A stretch of DNA of 64,000 nt from Desarmillaria ectypa (Eukaryota; Basidiomycota; Agaricomycetes; Agaricales; Physalacriaceae). This document shows, in pieces, positions 24,801 to 37,118 of the stretch (its first letter is position 1; each line of letters opens with the position of its first letter). The notes under the pieces were generated by a model, which ran no database searches, had not been told where the DNA came from, and saw only the letters and a program-made list of their open reading frames with translations. The stretch is from positions 1,364,001 through 1,428,000 of the forward strand of contig JAUDYN010000004.1 of NCBI GenBank assembly GCA_030407005.1, written 5' to 3'. Position numbers and translations under genes: made by a program.

Positions 24801-26393
24801 ATTTCCACCCCCAATGAGAAGCAGTGAGAAGTTTATTCGTTTCTTCTTATATTTTTGCTAAATCTCTGCAGAAAACGGGAAAGTGTCAGTCAATTAGTGT
24901 ATCGAATGTGCGAGGATAATGCTGCACAAAAATTGATGACGTTCAATTTTACGGGGTTCGCCGACGAGGTTGAAGATGCTCTCTCATTCAAAGTTCGCAA
25001 TGCCGATCCTCGAAGCCGGCCGAACTACTCCAGAATATTGTATGGCTGGTACACAAGTCGGAGCGATCACAAAAATGGTACGCCCTACTGTTTGACAACT
25101 AATGACGACTTATTGATTTTTCCAGCTGCTCTGACAATGTACCAACGTGCGCGGAAACTTCGTGAATTCCTCAACGCGGATTCGCCTGCGTCGTTGGCCG
25201 ACGACGTGTTACAGTCATATCTACTTGCGATAAATTCATTGTCTCTGGCAGACCCCCAAAATGCCTGGATTTTAATACCTGGATCCGTCGATAGTGAGCA
25301 TGAGGTAAATAATTGTCTTCTTTCCAGTTTAATTGCCGTAACCTGTTACTCACACATTGGACTAGCCTAGGAAACGTCGAAAAGTCGCACGGATACCGGA
25401 GTCGAAGTATACTCCGAGTAAATATGAAAACGAAATCGTCCATCTAGAAGATGTCCAGTATGAATATGCACTTCTATCTGCTCAGGTGGACATCGTCCAG
25501 CGTCACCCTTCTGCAGGCTAGTACCCCAGTCACCAATGCTTGTCCATATTTTCACTAACTCTCCTGAAACAGAATTCCCCCTTCCACCCGCCTCAATTGT
25601 TCTCCGGCTCGTTCAATTAAATTGCTTCAACCTCGCTATGACTACCGCGCGTAGTCTCGACGTGGACATGTCTGAATTGTTCTCTCGTTTGACAATTCAA
25701 TGCTTGCGGCTCTCACGGGACCCAGACTCTTTAAGGTACGTCCCTTACGACAGCGACAACTGCATTGCCTCACGGACCATAATTATCTTCAAACAGTCTA
25801 GAAGACCATTCCGAGTGGTTACTCACTGACAAGGTTTCTTCTTGGTCTGGGACGCCGGCAGAGAAAGGATGGAGGTTTCTCCGGCATTCTCTTGAATGCC
25901 ATGACCGTCCCGAGACAGACTATCGATATTCAAAGATCGTTCTGGAAACTATAATGCAGCATCAAAAATCTCCCCCTCCGCCGTGGCTCGTCAGTCTGTT
26001 GGAGGTAAGTAATTCTGATTGAAGGCCTTCTCGAATGCTATTGACAGATAAACATTTTAGGCTCATCATCACGAGTACCTCATTCGCATTAATCTACGCT
26101 ACGAAAACTTCAGTCGTGCTATCGACCATACTTTATCTTTGATACGCAAAGTTCGTATTCAATGGCATCTGTCGATTTGTATCTGCTAACTAGCGCTTGG
26201 TTTGCAGGAAGATGCTCGTTTAGCGCGGGATCCTCCCAAGAACACCTCCGCTACTTGGCTTCCTTATGCGATCATTGATCAAGTTATCATCGCAGCAGCA
26301 GAGCAAGAGGTAGAAATTCCACAATTGTCGGTCCTCCGGTCCGAAGTCGCAAACCGGATGAAGAGGATGCAAAAGCTCAGCACGTTCAACTAA
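21838..26393 (+). CDS. NUP120: Nup120/Nup160-like nucleoporin of the Y complex
   Basis: Scaffold subunit of the Nup107-160 (Y) complex of the nuclear pore. Ten exons: 21838-22399, 22446-24488, 24538-24823, 24872-25077, 25126-25304, 25366-25516, 25573-25735, 25797-26004, 26061-26150 and 26208-26393; 1357 residues, the usual size. The N-terminal half is a beta-propeller with SVWSISRDRVVRFWKPK as its clearest blade, the typical Nup120/160 signature. The C-terminal half is alpha-helical solenoid, with LVYRMCEDNAAQKLMTF and WLPYAIIDQVIIAAAEQE. Between exons 6 and 7 only a GC-AG intron keeps frame. The gene converges on a transcription factor whose stop lies 237 nt away. The symbol follows the yeast name; no alignment was run. 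Confidence 0.88.
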
Positions 26394-26630
26394 ATTTTGT
26401 TTGTATATCATCTACTCTTGTCGTACATGCTGTCCTTTAGCTCTTGTCTTCGTCTAATTTATGTATCTTCCACCTGGGCCACTACAAACGGTTAAAATTG
26501 TATTCGGAAGCAGTTATAAGAATCATCTGGTGGTACATACAATTTTACAATATTCCAGAAAAATAAGATGTATATACCGTATGTCATATGTCAAGCAAAT
26601 AGGCAACAAGAATACTAAAGCAGAACACGA

Positions 26631-29455
26631 CTAACGATTATGCCGACTAGATTGCTGCACATTAGGTGCTGCACCAGACATCCCCTCCAAGAACTGCGTC
26701 CACTCGCCCTGCCCGAACCCTACCGCCGCGCCCCACATTGACCCATCGTCCACATGTGCATAAGAGCTGCCATACCTAGAGTTCTCACCATATATCTGCT
26801 GCTGCTGCATCAGTATATATGGATCCGGCTGATATGTCGGCGTGGGCATGTTCTGCTCGCCCTGGGACACCATGGAAGGCGACAAATGCAGCCCCGGCGA
26901 TGAGTGTATCGTACCCGGTATCGACCCTTGATATCCGGTCTGCGGGGTCCCTTGGAGGTTAGGTGTCTGTGCCTGCAGAGGGTCATACTGCCTCGATGGA
27001 AGCGTGGTTACCATCTGCATAGGCGGGCTCACAGATGAACCAGCCGGGGAATCTGCAGAGCCTCGACCGCTAGAAACGGATTCACCATACCGCCGTGGTC
27101 CGTGTGAGTCGTGATACGGAAACGCGAGTTTGCGGACTAGACTCAGAACGTGAGCACGCTCCTTCTCCCTGTCTTCCGAGTTGAGATGCGTAAGCTCGCC
27201 AGAGTACAGTGGTGAGATGGTTTGCAAGATGTCATATGCCTTGTCTGCAACAGGACTCCCCCGAGCCTGTTCCAATGTCGACAGTGCCTTCCGAATGCTG
27301 GCACGGAACAGTCCAGCCCCTGGTTGATCCGGATTGGCAATCAGCTGGAATGAGAAAAACATCGCTGCTGAGAAGCAATGGAAGGTGCCCCAGTTCATAT
27401 GTGCCGGTACCGCAAGTGACGAGTTTGCTAAGAAATCAGGGCGTGATTGGCCGACCATCGTGATCAGCTTGTCGGCCGCGCTAACAGATATTTCTAAACT
27501 TTCGGCTGCGTTTTGGCTATCAATGCGTGATGATGATTGGTGCGCACAGGCGGCATACGGGCGGTGGAGGGTGAATCGGATGTGATAATATGAAGTTCGT
27601 ATGATAACGCTCTGGACGCCTTGCCGGCGCGTGTCGTTGTCCGTTGACGCCAAATTTCGCGCGACCCGGTATTCGTCGAGATCTAGTTCCGCCGGGAGAC
27701 TGTCCATCCATTGGGTTAAAGCGCGATCGTTGGCTTGTACACTCTCGTATGGTACGGCGCGTATAGAGACAGCGTCATCCATAATGTCACCTAATATGTA
27801 AGCGAGACGAAAGAGTGCAATGTTCGGGAGGTACAGTCGACCGGTCTTGTCTATAGCAGGGTCGCAGTATGATGGTAGGTGAGTGTCGAAGTGATGCGAC
27901 GCAATGCAAATCGGCCGCCCAAACATGAAAGCCTGCCATCTATGTAAATTAGTCAATTTATAGTGGATCAAGTAAGCTCGGATTCTTACCGCTCAAGAAG
28001 AATAATATGCCACCATGCCCATCTCCGCCGCTCTGCGACATCGCGATGCATTCGCCATCTCCCAGGGTCTCTATGTAAGCCTAAGGCCGTACCTATTGAC
28101 ACCAATTCCCCTCGTATCTGCCAAACCTGCTCGCTCTCTGTCTTCTCCAATGTAAGATAGTGACACTGGATTAGGAGCAATTCGACCAGTTCGATATTGT
28201 ACTTTTTGCTTTCAGCGTGCCGCCGTTGTAATGCCATTTGAGAAACATCAAAAAACTTGTTCCCTTGTTCCTGAGGGGTCTCGGAGAACTGCTCCAAAAG
28301 CTGATGGTCCGATGGCAGGTAGCGGGCTGCTACCGCCATGATGACGCATGCAGTGGCAAGGACAATCCGGTCGGCAGACTTTCCGCTTTTAAAACGATCC
28401 CACTGGGATAAGAATGCTTTTTCATTGACATGCCGATAGACCCAGTTGCAGCATTCAAAGTAGAAGGTGATAAGTCCGTCGATGACGTCAAGGGAAGGCA
28501 GCATTGCAAGGAGGTCGCGATCGTACTCTGGAGGGAGAGCAGCGAATTCCTCAATGGTCCTTTCCTGACTGCCGTGTCGACTGTCCGCTGAATCCGAATC
28601 GGCTTTGCCTTCCTGCAATGTCATGGCGTAAGTATGTAACAGGACACCATAGGCAGCATTACTTGCCCCCCCGAGAAGATGCGTAGCGGCACTTGTCGGA
28701 CCCGCGTAGAGACCGCCCTGCCCTGAGCTAGCAAGCATACCTGGAGGATTATTGGCGGACCCCTCGCCTACGTCCGGATCGGGTAGCTCCTTCTTAGGCA
28801 CGAAATTGGATGGCTCGCCATGTCGTCTAGGGGTGACTGTGGGGGGCCGCGACGTTGGGAAGACATACGACTCGAGAAGATTGAGTGAGTGCCGTACGCG
28901 AGCGAATTCTTGGGCAGGGTCAACACGGGTGAAGGAACTGTAGGGCAGAGAGCCATGCAACATTGGTATATCACGAGACGAGAGTTGTTTGGGGGTAGGA
29001 GGAGAAATCGTACGTCAGAGTGGGGATATATCGAAGACTATGGCAAAGACGCACGGACGATCATCGCCGCGGAGGGCATCGCTACTTCTCTCGTGACCTC
29101 GCGCATCCGCATAGCATGAAGCAGCAGTCCCTGCACCAATCAGCACTGACCCCACAACGAACTTCACCAGAACTTACCTCGCAGCACACAGGATGAGCAT
29201 GGCCGATTCCTAAGTACACAAATCAGCTTTTTAGGTGGATATATGCGCAAAAATGGAGCACCTGTCGCATTTTAGTTTGCTATTCCGACACGGCTCGCAA
29301 TTAATGGCCTTTCGAGCGCGTTTCTGAGGTCTCGAGTCCGCGCTCTGCTCCCCAGGCTGTGGGGATGACCGCTGACGGACAGTCCCATTAGTGGAAGACC
29401 TAGAAGGCTTGGGCCGCGGAGGTACAGGTGCAGTCGTGGATAAGTCGTCAGGCAT
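26631..29455 (-). CDS. Zn2Cys6 transcription factor with fungal-specific regulatory domain
   Basis: Fungal binuclear zinc-cluster regulator, nuclear. Exons from the start: 29262-29455, 29178-29209, 29055-29130, 27990-28937 and 26631-27939; 852 residues. The cluster is split over three exons: Cys53, Cys56, Cys63, Cys69, Cys72 and Cys81, with spacing C-x2-C-x6-C-x5-C-x2-C-x8-C. Basic residues precede it (QKRARKA). A linker with RVDPAQEFARVRHSLNLLES leads to the Fungal_trans (PF04082-like) domain, seen in FYFECCNWVYRHVNEKAF, LGLHRDPGRW, RRWAWWHIILLERWQAFMFG and GRPICIASHHFDT. The C-terminus is Gln/Pro/Ser-rich and may activate. Target genes cannot be deduced. The chosen ATG lies 59 codons inside a longer open frame because it has better texture downstream; an earlier start at 29632 is possible. 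Confidence 0.88.
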
Positions 29456-31851
29456 CGGTGATGAGTTCTCCAAGATTAGACGATCAGAGAATCCAGCTAA
29501 GGTCGGCGCGACCGTAGCACTGGGCGCAGTCAATATCGGGCCTCGCGATGAGTAGCACGTCGCAGAGTCGTCGGCAACAGCGACAACGACGACGGGTAAA
29601 CAGTGCACAGGTGTTGGTTGAAAAGTAAGCAAGGAACGGCAGGGCTAACGGGGTGTGTCAAGCTGGACGATCGCACCCTTTCCGTTTTTGATATTCAAAT
29701 TATTTATATTTATTCACCATCGACATTTCCCAAAATATATATTTCCTTCTGCAAATCAGTCCACCTCATTCTTGCTCATGAAGCCTGCCTGACAACTGGG
29801 CATTCAGTCGTGATCCACACAAGCTTTTCTGCACCGTCTTCCGAGGTAAGCCTTTTCTACCAGCATCCATTTACTCTCAGGGTACCCGGGGGACCAATGC
29901 GTCAATTCAATCGAGATCTATAAGCACCGGCGCGTTCTCGGTTTGCCGATCTACTTCCGCCGGCCGCCGGTGATTACCTGAAACGCCGTTACAAGTGACC
30001 ATCCGATCAAGTAGTTTTTGCAGCATTTTTAGGTCGCTGCACAGAAAGACCGTCGCGGATCCCGTCCAAAAACGTCGCATTTTTGCTGTATAAGACTGCA
30101 CTGGGGGGGAAATGTCCACTATAGCCTGATGATGTAATCTGGGTGGAAGAGCGGAGCAGGGTGTTCATAAGCATCCGCCAAAGCACATGGTAAATTTTAC
30201 TCCTCGTCGGCATCCCCCGCCAGGCCTACTTGAATGCCCTTTCTGGCTTGTTAGAATTTCCTGATATTATATCGTTTAGAAGCGTGTGGCTCAGTACTCA
30301 AAGCTAACAAGTAGCTCTGCAATTGCGACTCTGTTCGTATAACAGGCCACTAGGTCGGGTAGTTAGTATATTTTGATTAGTCGAGCCAGAAGGTAACAGC
30401 GATGCGTCAATTGCGAGAACTTGGTATCGAGATACGCCTAGCACTACCACGGATAGGACCCACTAGTGGCGGAAGCAGCTAGTGGTCAGTCCGAACGACA
30501 AGGCATCAAGCGACTGATTGCGTTTTAAAGGGGGCTTTCACCCATATTACTGCATATTATTGGGGAGAGACCCGAGTCCTGTCCGGTTCCTGATCCGTTC
30601 TCCTACTTAACCAGTAATACGTAGGGGCGACCTGTGTTCCGTCCGACTGTGCTATACTGAACCCGGTGAAGTCGGGGCCTGTATATGAGCGACAGAATGA
30701 TATGGTTTCTAGAAAGCGGTACGTTATCCACTATATTGTTCGCAGAGTTCGAGAAGTAGCCGGGATGAGCAAACTAGCCGCAGTCTATCCGCACATTCAA
30801 TGAAGAAATGACCCATATCAATATGACGAGCTGATGCTCTCCTAGAGCAGAGAAGCATGGTGTTTGGTTCTCCCCGATATATCAAAGCGTGTGTATTTAA
30901 AGGCTACAGTTGGGGTCCATCCGCCACAAGCGCAGTATGCTGTGAGTATATTTGAAGGTATCAGCATTACATACCCTTTTAGAAGAACGCGCCTGAAATC
31001 AAGGAATAGAGAGACTACCATAAATCATACTCCTGGAATCGAAATAACAGAAGGAGTGGATACGAACAGATTCAATGCAAGACTTTGACAAAGAGAAGAT
31101 AATCCTTAAAAAACGACTACGAGGAACAGGATCAGTGCAATTCAATGCCGCAGGATCACTGCAAGACCTACTATCGATGGAGCGCCGAAAACGGCGGGAG
31201 TTGTACCTGCATAGATATCCTTACAGGGGCGACAGGGACATCTGAGAGCTCTGATATCAGAGCACAGGACAATTCGTGTATCTGCATGCCAGCACATGCG
31301 ACGCAAGTAATCACTTGGATCATCACAAGTAGCACCACAGAAGACAACTTAGACTCTTTCGAACCCCCACGAGGCCTCTGAGCGCTTGTCCCAAGACATA
31401 CGCCCGTTCTGCAACCCCGAGGAGATCAACATCGACGGAAACCCAAATACAAGTCGTCTGAGTGGATTTGCGCCGGAACTTATTTAACATTGACATGAAG
31501 CAGACGCCGCATAAGATGAAGGTAGAGTTTCGCAGAGATATAGTAACTATGGAGCCCAACAGTTACAAAAGTTTACTGCTAGAGTATTGATATGACTCAG
31601 AATACCTAAAGGCTGGGGAGGCCCCGGTATGCGCTCAGGTGAGATTGGCACCATGAGTATACTCTACCTTATTGTTTAAGCGTCCTAGCTGCACAGATGG
31701 CAGTTCCAAGGCAAAAGACAGTCTGGTATCCGTGTCGTCAACGCGCCGGGCCCGGCAACGTGACCGAGAACGTGATCGTAAATTCTAGAAGGAACTCCCA
31801 GCGCCGTCTATACAAGTCAGCCAGTTTCTCTTTTCTTCCACTACCTCCACT
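29456..31851. other. 2.4-kb intergenic stretch upstream of STI1 and of the transcription factor
   Basis: Divergent promoters of the zinc-cluster factor and STI1. No coding exon chain was found; base composition is uneven and several short frames are unsupported. A heat-shock-element-like site near the right end is listed separately. Confidence 0.45.
31768..31790. promoter_or_regulatory. candidate heat-shock element upstream of STI1
   Basis: TTCTAGAA at 31783-31790 is a perfect inverted pair of Hsf1 half sites, 62 nt before the STI1 ATG. A further GAA at 31768-31770 lies in correct orientation and five-base register, leaving gaps for two missing units. STI1 genes are Hsf1 targets in yeast; here binding is inferred. 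Confidence 0.5.
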
Positions 31852-34105
31852 ATGGCTGACGTGCGTAGTACGTTTCTTGCTTCTCCGGATCATCCTCTAT
31901 TAACTTCTTCACAGGCAAATGCTCTCAAGGACCTGGGCAATAAGGCCTTTTCCGCAAAGGAATACGATAAAGCAATCGATCTTTTTTCGCAGGCGATAGC
32001 CATCGATCCTAAGAATCACGTTCTTTATTCTAATCGTAGTGCGGCGAAAGCTGGGAAAAGGCAGTGGGCTGAGGCGCTGGCTGACGCCGAGCAGGTGCGG
32101 CGGTATTGGGTGTGATTATTATCCGACGGGCACTAACGGTTAAGCCTCCAGTGCATTGCCGTGAATCCCTCGTGGTCGAAAGGCTATGCCCGGAAGGGTG
32201 CTGCTTTTCACGGCGCAAAGAGATATGATGACGCTATCGCTGCGTACGAGGCCGGTTTGAAGCTTGAAGATAGTCCTGCGTTACGCAAGGGTTTGAAGGA
32301 GGTTCAGGATGCCAAGTGTACGCATATTTTCTCTGTATTTGATGTTCTTTTGAGTAACGATGGAATATTAGCGGCGGACGCATCTGAGGACGCCCTAGGT
32401 CTCGGGAAAATGTTCTCGGATCCTAATCTTTTTGCCAAATTGGCGGCAAATCCCAGGACGGCGAAGCATCTCGCGGACCCCAACTTTGCTCAGACGGTGT
32501 GGTTTTATGTCCTACGTGTCGTCGACCATTTCCTGAACACCGGTTCTGTAGCTTCAAATGATTCAGAAGAACCCCGCTTTAGCTAATAGGTATGAACTGA
32601 GACCTTCGGCTGTATCGCCGTAGATTGATATTGGTATTCCTAGTTTACTTTCGGGTGGCGATCCTCGAATGATCGATGTCCTGGGGGCTTTAATGGGTAT
32701 CGACATGCAAGCCTTCAACCGGCCTGAAGGACCCGATGAATTGTCTGAGGGTTACTCTAAAGTCGATCCATCATCTCCGCCACCTCCACAGCCAGCAGCT
32801 TCTTCATCCCAGCCTTCCGCTTCGACGTCGGCGCCTCCTCCGCCCGCTTCTGAGGATGTGGAGATGGACGAGGAGGCTGCCGAAGAAGCTAAAGCGAAGA
32901 AAGAAGCTGAGGAAGCAAAGAGGATTGGTGGTGAAGCGTACAAGAAGAGAACCTTTGATGAAGCATCGCAGCAATTCCAGAAAGCATGGGATTTGTGGCC
33001 AAAGGATATTACTTTCCTCACCAATTTGGCAGGTGAGTACTTCATATGAAGCGTTTTATATTCAGTTAATACCCTTCAATAGCTGTATATTTCGAACAAG
33101 GAGACTATGACAAGGCCATTGAAACCTGTGAGAAAGCAGTGGACGAAGGTCGTTCGGTAAGTGAACAGCTTTTCTCCTGCTACGCCGACCCTCAGCCATG
33201 TTTTCTCGCATCTAGCTTCGTGCAGACTACAAACTCGTGGCGAAGGCATACGGTCGTATAGGAACCGCGTACTCAAAGAAAGGCGATCTTCCTTCTGCGA
33301 TCAAGTTCTACGAAAAGTCTTTAACGGAGCACCGTACCCCGGATATATTGAACAAGCTCCGAGAAGCTGAGCGGGCCAAGGCTGAACTAGATCATCAGGC
33401 TTACATCGACCCCGAAAAGAGTCATATTGCGAGAGAAGAGGGTAATAATCAATTCAAATCCGGTGACTTTGCAGGCGCGGTCAAATCATACACGGAGAGT
33501 ATCAAGAGGGATCCCAGTGATGCACGAGGATACAACAATCGGGCTGCTGCGTATACAAAACTAGTTGCCCTTCCGGAGGCCTTGAAGGATGCTAATGAAG
33601 CCATTAAGATCGATCCTTCATTTGGTGTGTACTTTCCCTGCTGTTTCAAGTCAAAGAATGTTCGATTAACTCGTTCGATGACATAGTCAAAGCCTACATC
33701 CGAAAGTCTAACATCTTGTTCTCCATGCGTGACTACACCAAGGCTCTGGAGGCCATCCAGGAGGCTACGGATCATGATACCGAGCGCAAGCACTCAGGAG
33801 AGATCTCGCAGCAGGAGATGAAGCTCCAGCAAGCTATCTGGAACCAACGGGGCAACGAGACCCAGGAGGAGACACTAGAGCGAGCGATGAGAGACCCCGA
33901 GGTTGCTGTAAGTCCTTTGTAGCTGTTACTCTGTTGGATGCTCACATGATCTGTTGCACAGGGAATTATGAACGACCCTATCATGCAGCAAATTCTCCAG
34001 CAGGCGCAGAGTGACCCGCAAGCATTGCAGGATCACATGAAGAACCCCGTTGTGAGGAGCAAGATTCAAAAACTAATTAACGCGGGTATCATTAGGACGA
34101 GGTAG
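31852..34105 (+). CDS. STI1: Hsp90/Hsp70 co-chaperone Sti1 (HOP)
   Basis: TPR co-chaperone that bridges Hsp70 and Hsp90 and passes clients between them; cytosolic. Ten exons: 31852-31860, 31915-32094, 32152-32317, 32372-32496, 32552-32589, 32644-33032, 33083-33156, 33216-33624, 33687-33907 and 33962-34105; 584 residues. TPR1 begins at residue 5 (ALKDLGNKAFSAKEYDKAI) with carboxylate-clamp residues K and N. DP1 follows (GKMFSDPNLFAKLAANPR, DPRMIDVLGALMGIDMQAF), then an acidic Pro/Ser linker, TPR2A and TPR2B (REEGNNQFKSGDFAGAV, DARGYNNRAAAYTKL), and DP2 (AMRDPEVAGIMNDPIMQQIL). Exon 1 has three codons. Intron 1 is 54 nt, stop-free and in frame, so its retention would add 18 residues to the N-terminus. 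Confidence 0.96.
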
Positions 34106-34866
34106 AGAAGTTGAGATTTACTTTGGTTTTAAATGGTGGTGAAATAGTATCATTTGATATTGGTGGCTAACGCTTTCGTACCTGCGTAGTTTATCTGAGA
34201 ATCCATGGCCAATGTCACAATCTGCATACAGCATAGGCCTGAGCGTTGCGAAAGTTATATCATGAACTCACTGAAATGATGTCTTCGAGCGACAGTATTG
34301 TCCTTTCATCCTCTGACCTGATTCGAAGACTAATTCTGGCTGTGTATATAGCTTTGTCCACATTCGTAGATGATGGAAGCCTCCCTTACCACAACTTCGA
34401 GGCCACGCAGTCGAACTTGGTGTGACCTGATATCACGGAGTGGACTGTAAGGAACTAGGGATACCAAGATCACAGTTACCGGCATCGAATGTGGTAACTG
34501 AAAACCAAAATGATGAGGAGTCCCAGAGGTCATGACGGCCGCACCGTGAAATCACCGCCGGTCATTCAGACCGGTCAGGCTAGCTCGTCCCGATGACGAA
34601 GTTATTGATGTGTGGAGGTCAGAACGCCACTTGAGCGGTCGGAAATCAGGAAACAAGTCCGTCTATCGACTTAGTGAGCTTGCTCCAGGAGCATGGTAAT
34701 TGAATGTCCCCGTCCTGCACGTTTCGAAATCATCATATCGGCGCTGTTGATTCTCTAGGTCGACTGAAAATAGGAACATTCGCATGCGACCTAGGCACTA
34801 CAATATTGTCGTCTCAGCATCCGGATCGACGATCCGTTCTAAACATTGAATTTGTTGGCGCCAGGA
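34106..34866. other. intergenic, STI1 3' flank
   Basis: No supported coding sequence was seen. The stretch lies between two convergent transcription units. Confidence 0.4.
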
Positions 34867-36066
34867 TCACAATGTCATCGGACGCTGACAAAATCCGGTT
34901 TTGGTGACGTCGGCTTGACCCCAGATCCTTTGGTCCCCGACCTTGCTAAGGTACGATTTCACGAACTGTTCTTTGGGAGTCCAAAAGAACGCGAATGACA
35001 AAAGTAAAGTCATTATCCCGGCATCCATACGAGAAGGGTCGTCTTGCCGGCCGCGAAACATGACCTTGAGAAATAGTTGGATAAAGCTATTGTATACATC
35101 CAGGCACCCACTCGGAGGATGCCAGGAGATGGTGGAGACTTCTGGCGTGTCAAAGCTGTTTGGAAGATCACAAAAAAAGCTGACTTTGAATGCGGAAACA
35201 CGTTCACACCGATACAGACAGTCATAGGGTAAATTGTGGTCACGCATGTCAAGGAGGGAAAACTCACTAGAATCATGCGCGAGCCGTAATAATGAACAAG
35301 TTGTGAAGGCGAATCTCCGTTTCGCCATTCATAAAGATGGCATATCGACTCGTTCCCGTAAGTAAGCGCCATTTTTGGGAGAAAAGGTCTCGGAGGTATC
35401 TTTCCTCTTGATGATAGAAGGAGATCGTCTAAGGTTTCGCGGTGGTCCACCAACAACTGTCTGTAGCCTAGCCCCTCTCGAAGTCCGAGTAGTCGTCAAC
35501 TTATGACATAAAGACAGCAAGGCCTGCTTGAGAAAGGTAATAAAGGCCCCCCAACGGAGGATGTACGGCAAGTCATCAGCAGTGTATGGGCTAGCTAGAG
35601 TTCCAGTCGAAACCAATGCCTTGGAAACCGAACCGATAGACTTTTTAGACCACTCAACTTTGTCGTTTGTTGTCTGCTTTTATTGGCTTTCAATATCTTC
35701 ACACTCATCAGTTGCTGTCTCTGTGTCTATCTCGACTGTTAATGTCGTTGACGCAGCCAAGACCCTGCCTTTCACGGGACTCTGAAATGCTTGGTTTCTA
35801 TGACAGCTTCATGTTCGATAACTCACGCTGCCACATTTGGGGCAGGTTTGACTGCAAGCCGCAGACAAGAAGACACAGTCCTCACGATGTCCTTCAATAA
35901 ACCACTCGCAGTGTTGCCTCTTGGATCTGACCCTTCGGTCGAAATATACTGTCTACCCGGCATAACTGTGCTTGAAAGCTGTTTTACATATGTCCTGCAG
36001 CTTGCCTCACCCCTCTGGAGACTGCTTCTGTGATGCATTCCCGGCACAGCAGGTTCGAGATTCATT
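34867..36066 (-). other. unresolved multi-exon gene or gene remnant with Cys/His-rich exon
   Basis: Several coding-like blocks lie in order on the minus strand. A Cys/His-rich block ends at a clean donor at 35827 (HCEWFIEGHREDC, CSQTCPKCGS), reminiscent of a zinc finger. It can be spliced in phase to a Thr-rich block near 35700-35775 (SPVKGRVLAAS). Next comes SIGSVSKALVSTGTL and YILRWGAFITFLKQALLSL near 35520-35640, then MALTYGN, and finally NSFDTPEVSTISWHPPSG and VMFRGRQDDPSRMDAGIMTL at 34950-35180. No ATG-started, fully phase-consistent model could be built; one join ends in a stop. It may be a lineage-specific gene with introns I mis-set, or a decaying gene. Function unknown. Confidence 0.35.
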
Positions 36067-37118
36067 TTTTCGAGATTAACTGAAACGTTGGTCGGAGAAC
36101 ACCGGCTTGCTTCATCGCTGCAAGAGCTCTATCTGTAACATTTTACTGTGGTACTCCGACCGAAATTCTCTTCACTGCGATCTTGGATTGTTGGGAGACA
36201 GCCTCAAGGTGGCACGGGAATGACGTAAACAAGGCACAGTGGGAAATGCAATGATGGACTCAAACGTTGTTGTAAAGTAGGCTGATCTCGATATACGTCG
36301 CATTTTTTTGTAGATATGCCGGCACGATATAAGGTACTTTCATGCTAATCATACCGGCGTCCTGAATTGTAGCACTTGCTTCGGCCAAGTCAGGGAAGGG
36401 ATTTTTTTTGGTCATCTGTCTTTGCATTCATATAGGTGCATCAGTATCAATTCAAGCACTCAGATTATAGTCCTCAGAGTTGATCAAAGCAACCTTATAA
36501 TACTGTATCGACATACGTACTAAGTATATATCTACCCTCCACGGGAAATGAGCACTGGACCGGGAAATCACAAGGCCACTCAGGACATGGGCGATGGTCG
36601 TGAGTTCACCAAGTCCGTAATGGACGGATGTAGTTTCCCGGGAAGTCAACTTTTGTCCCTAGAATTATCCTTCTTCGATCATCGGATCATCCACTACCTT
36701 TCCTCTTCACTGAGTCAACACTTCTCTGTGTTTGAATCCCTTACAACATACGTAGAAGCACTGGCATGGCAACAGACTTCTGTAGGTATGTAGATAATTG
36801 ATTCTGAGAACACGTTTTGCTCAGATGCATATCCGGGTTAGTATCACATCTTATCAACGGCCTTGATATGAATGATCAATTCAAACCCGCGGCCGCCACT
36901 ATCCGATGTCGAATCGTAATCTATGAGTCATACCAAAAAGTTTACATTTAAAAGGAATACCCTATTTAGCATCATAAGTACAATATTATACTGCTAAAAG
37001 CGTCAGCTCGAATTTTCATGTGCATGTGGGTATACTTTCCATTATTTGACGGCACAGTACAAATTCTATAAGAAACTTACAAGAACAACAAATGACAAGG
37101 ATGAAGGGCGGAAACTTT
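36067..37118. other. 1-kb intergenic stretch
   Basis: AT-rich toward 36900-37090. No supported coding exons; the right end is the 3' UTR of the cyclin gene. Confidence 0.4.
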
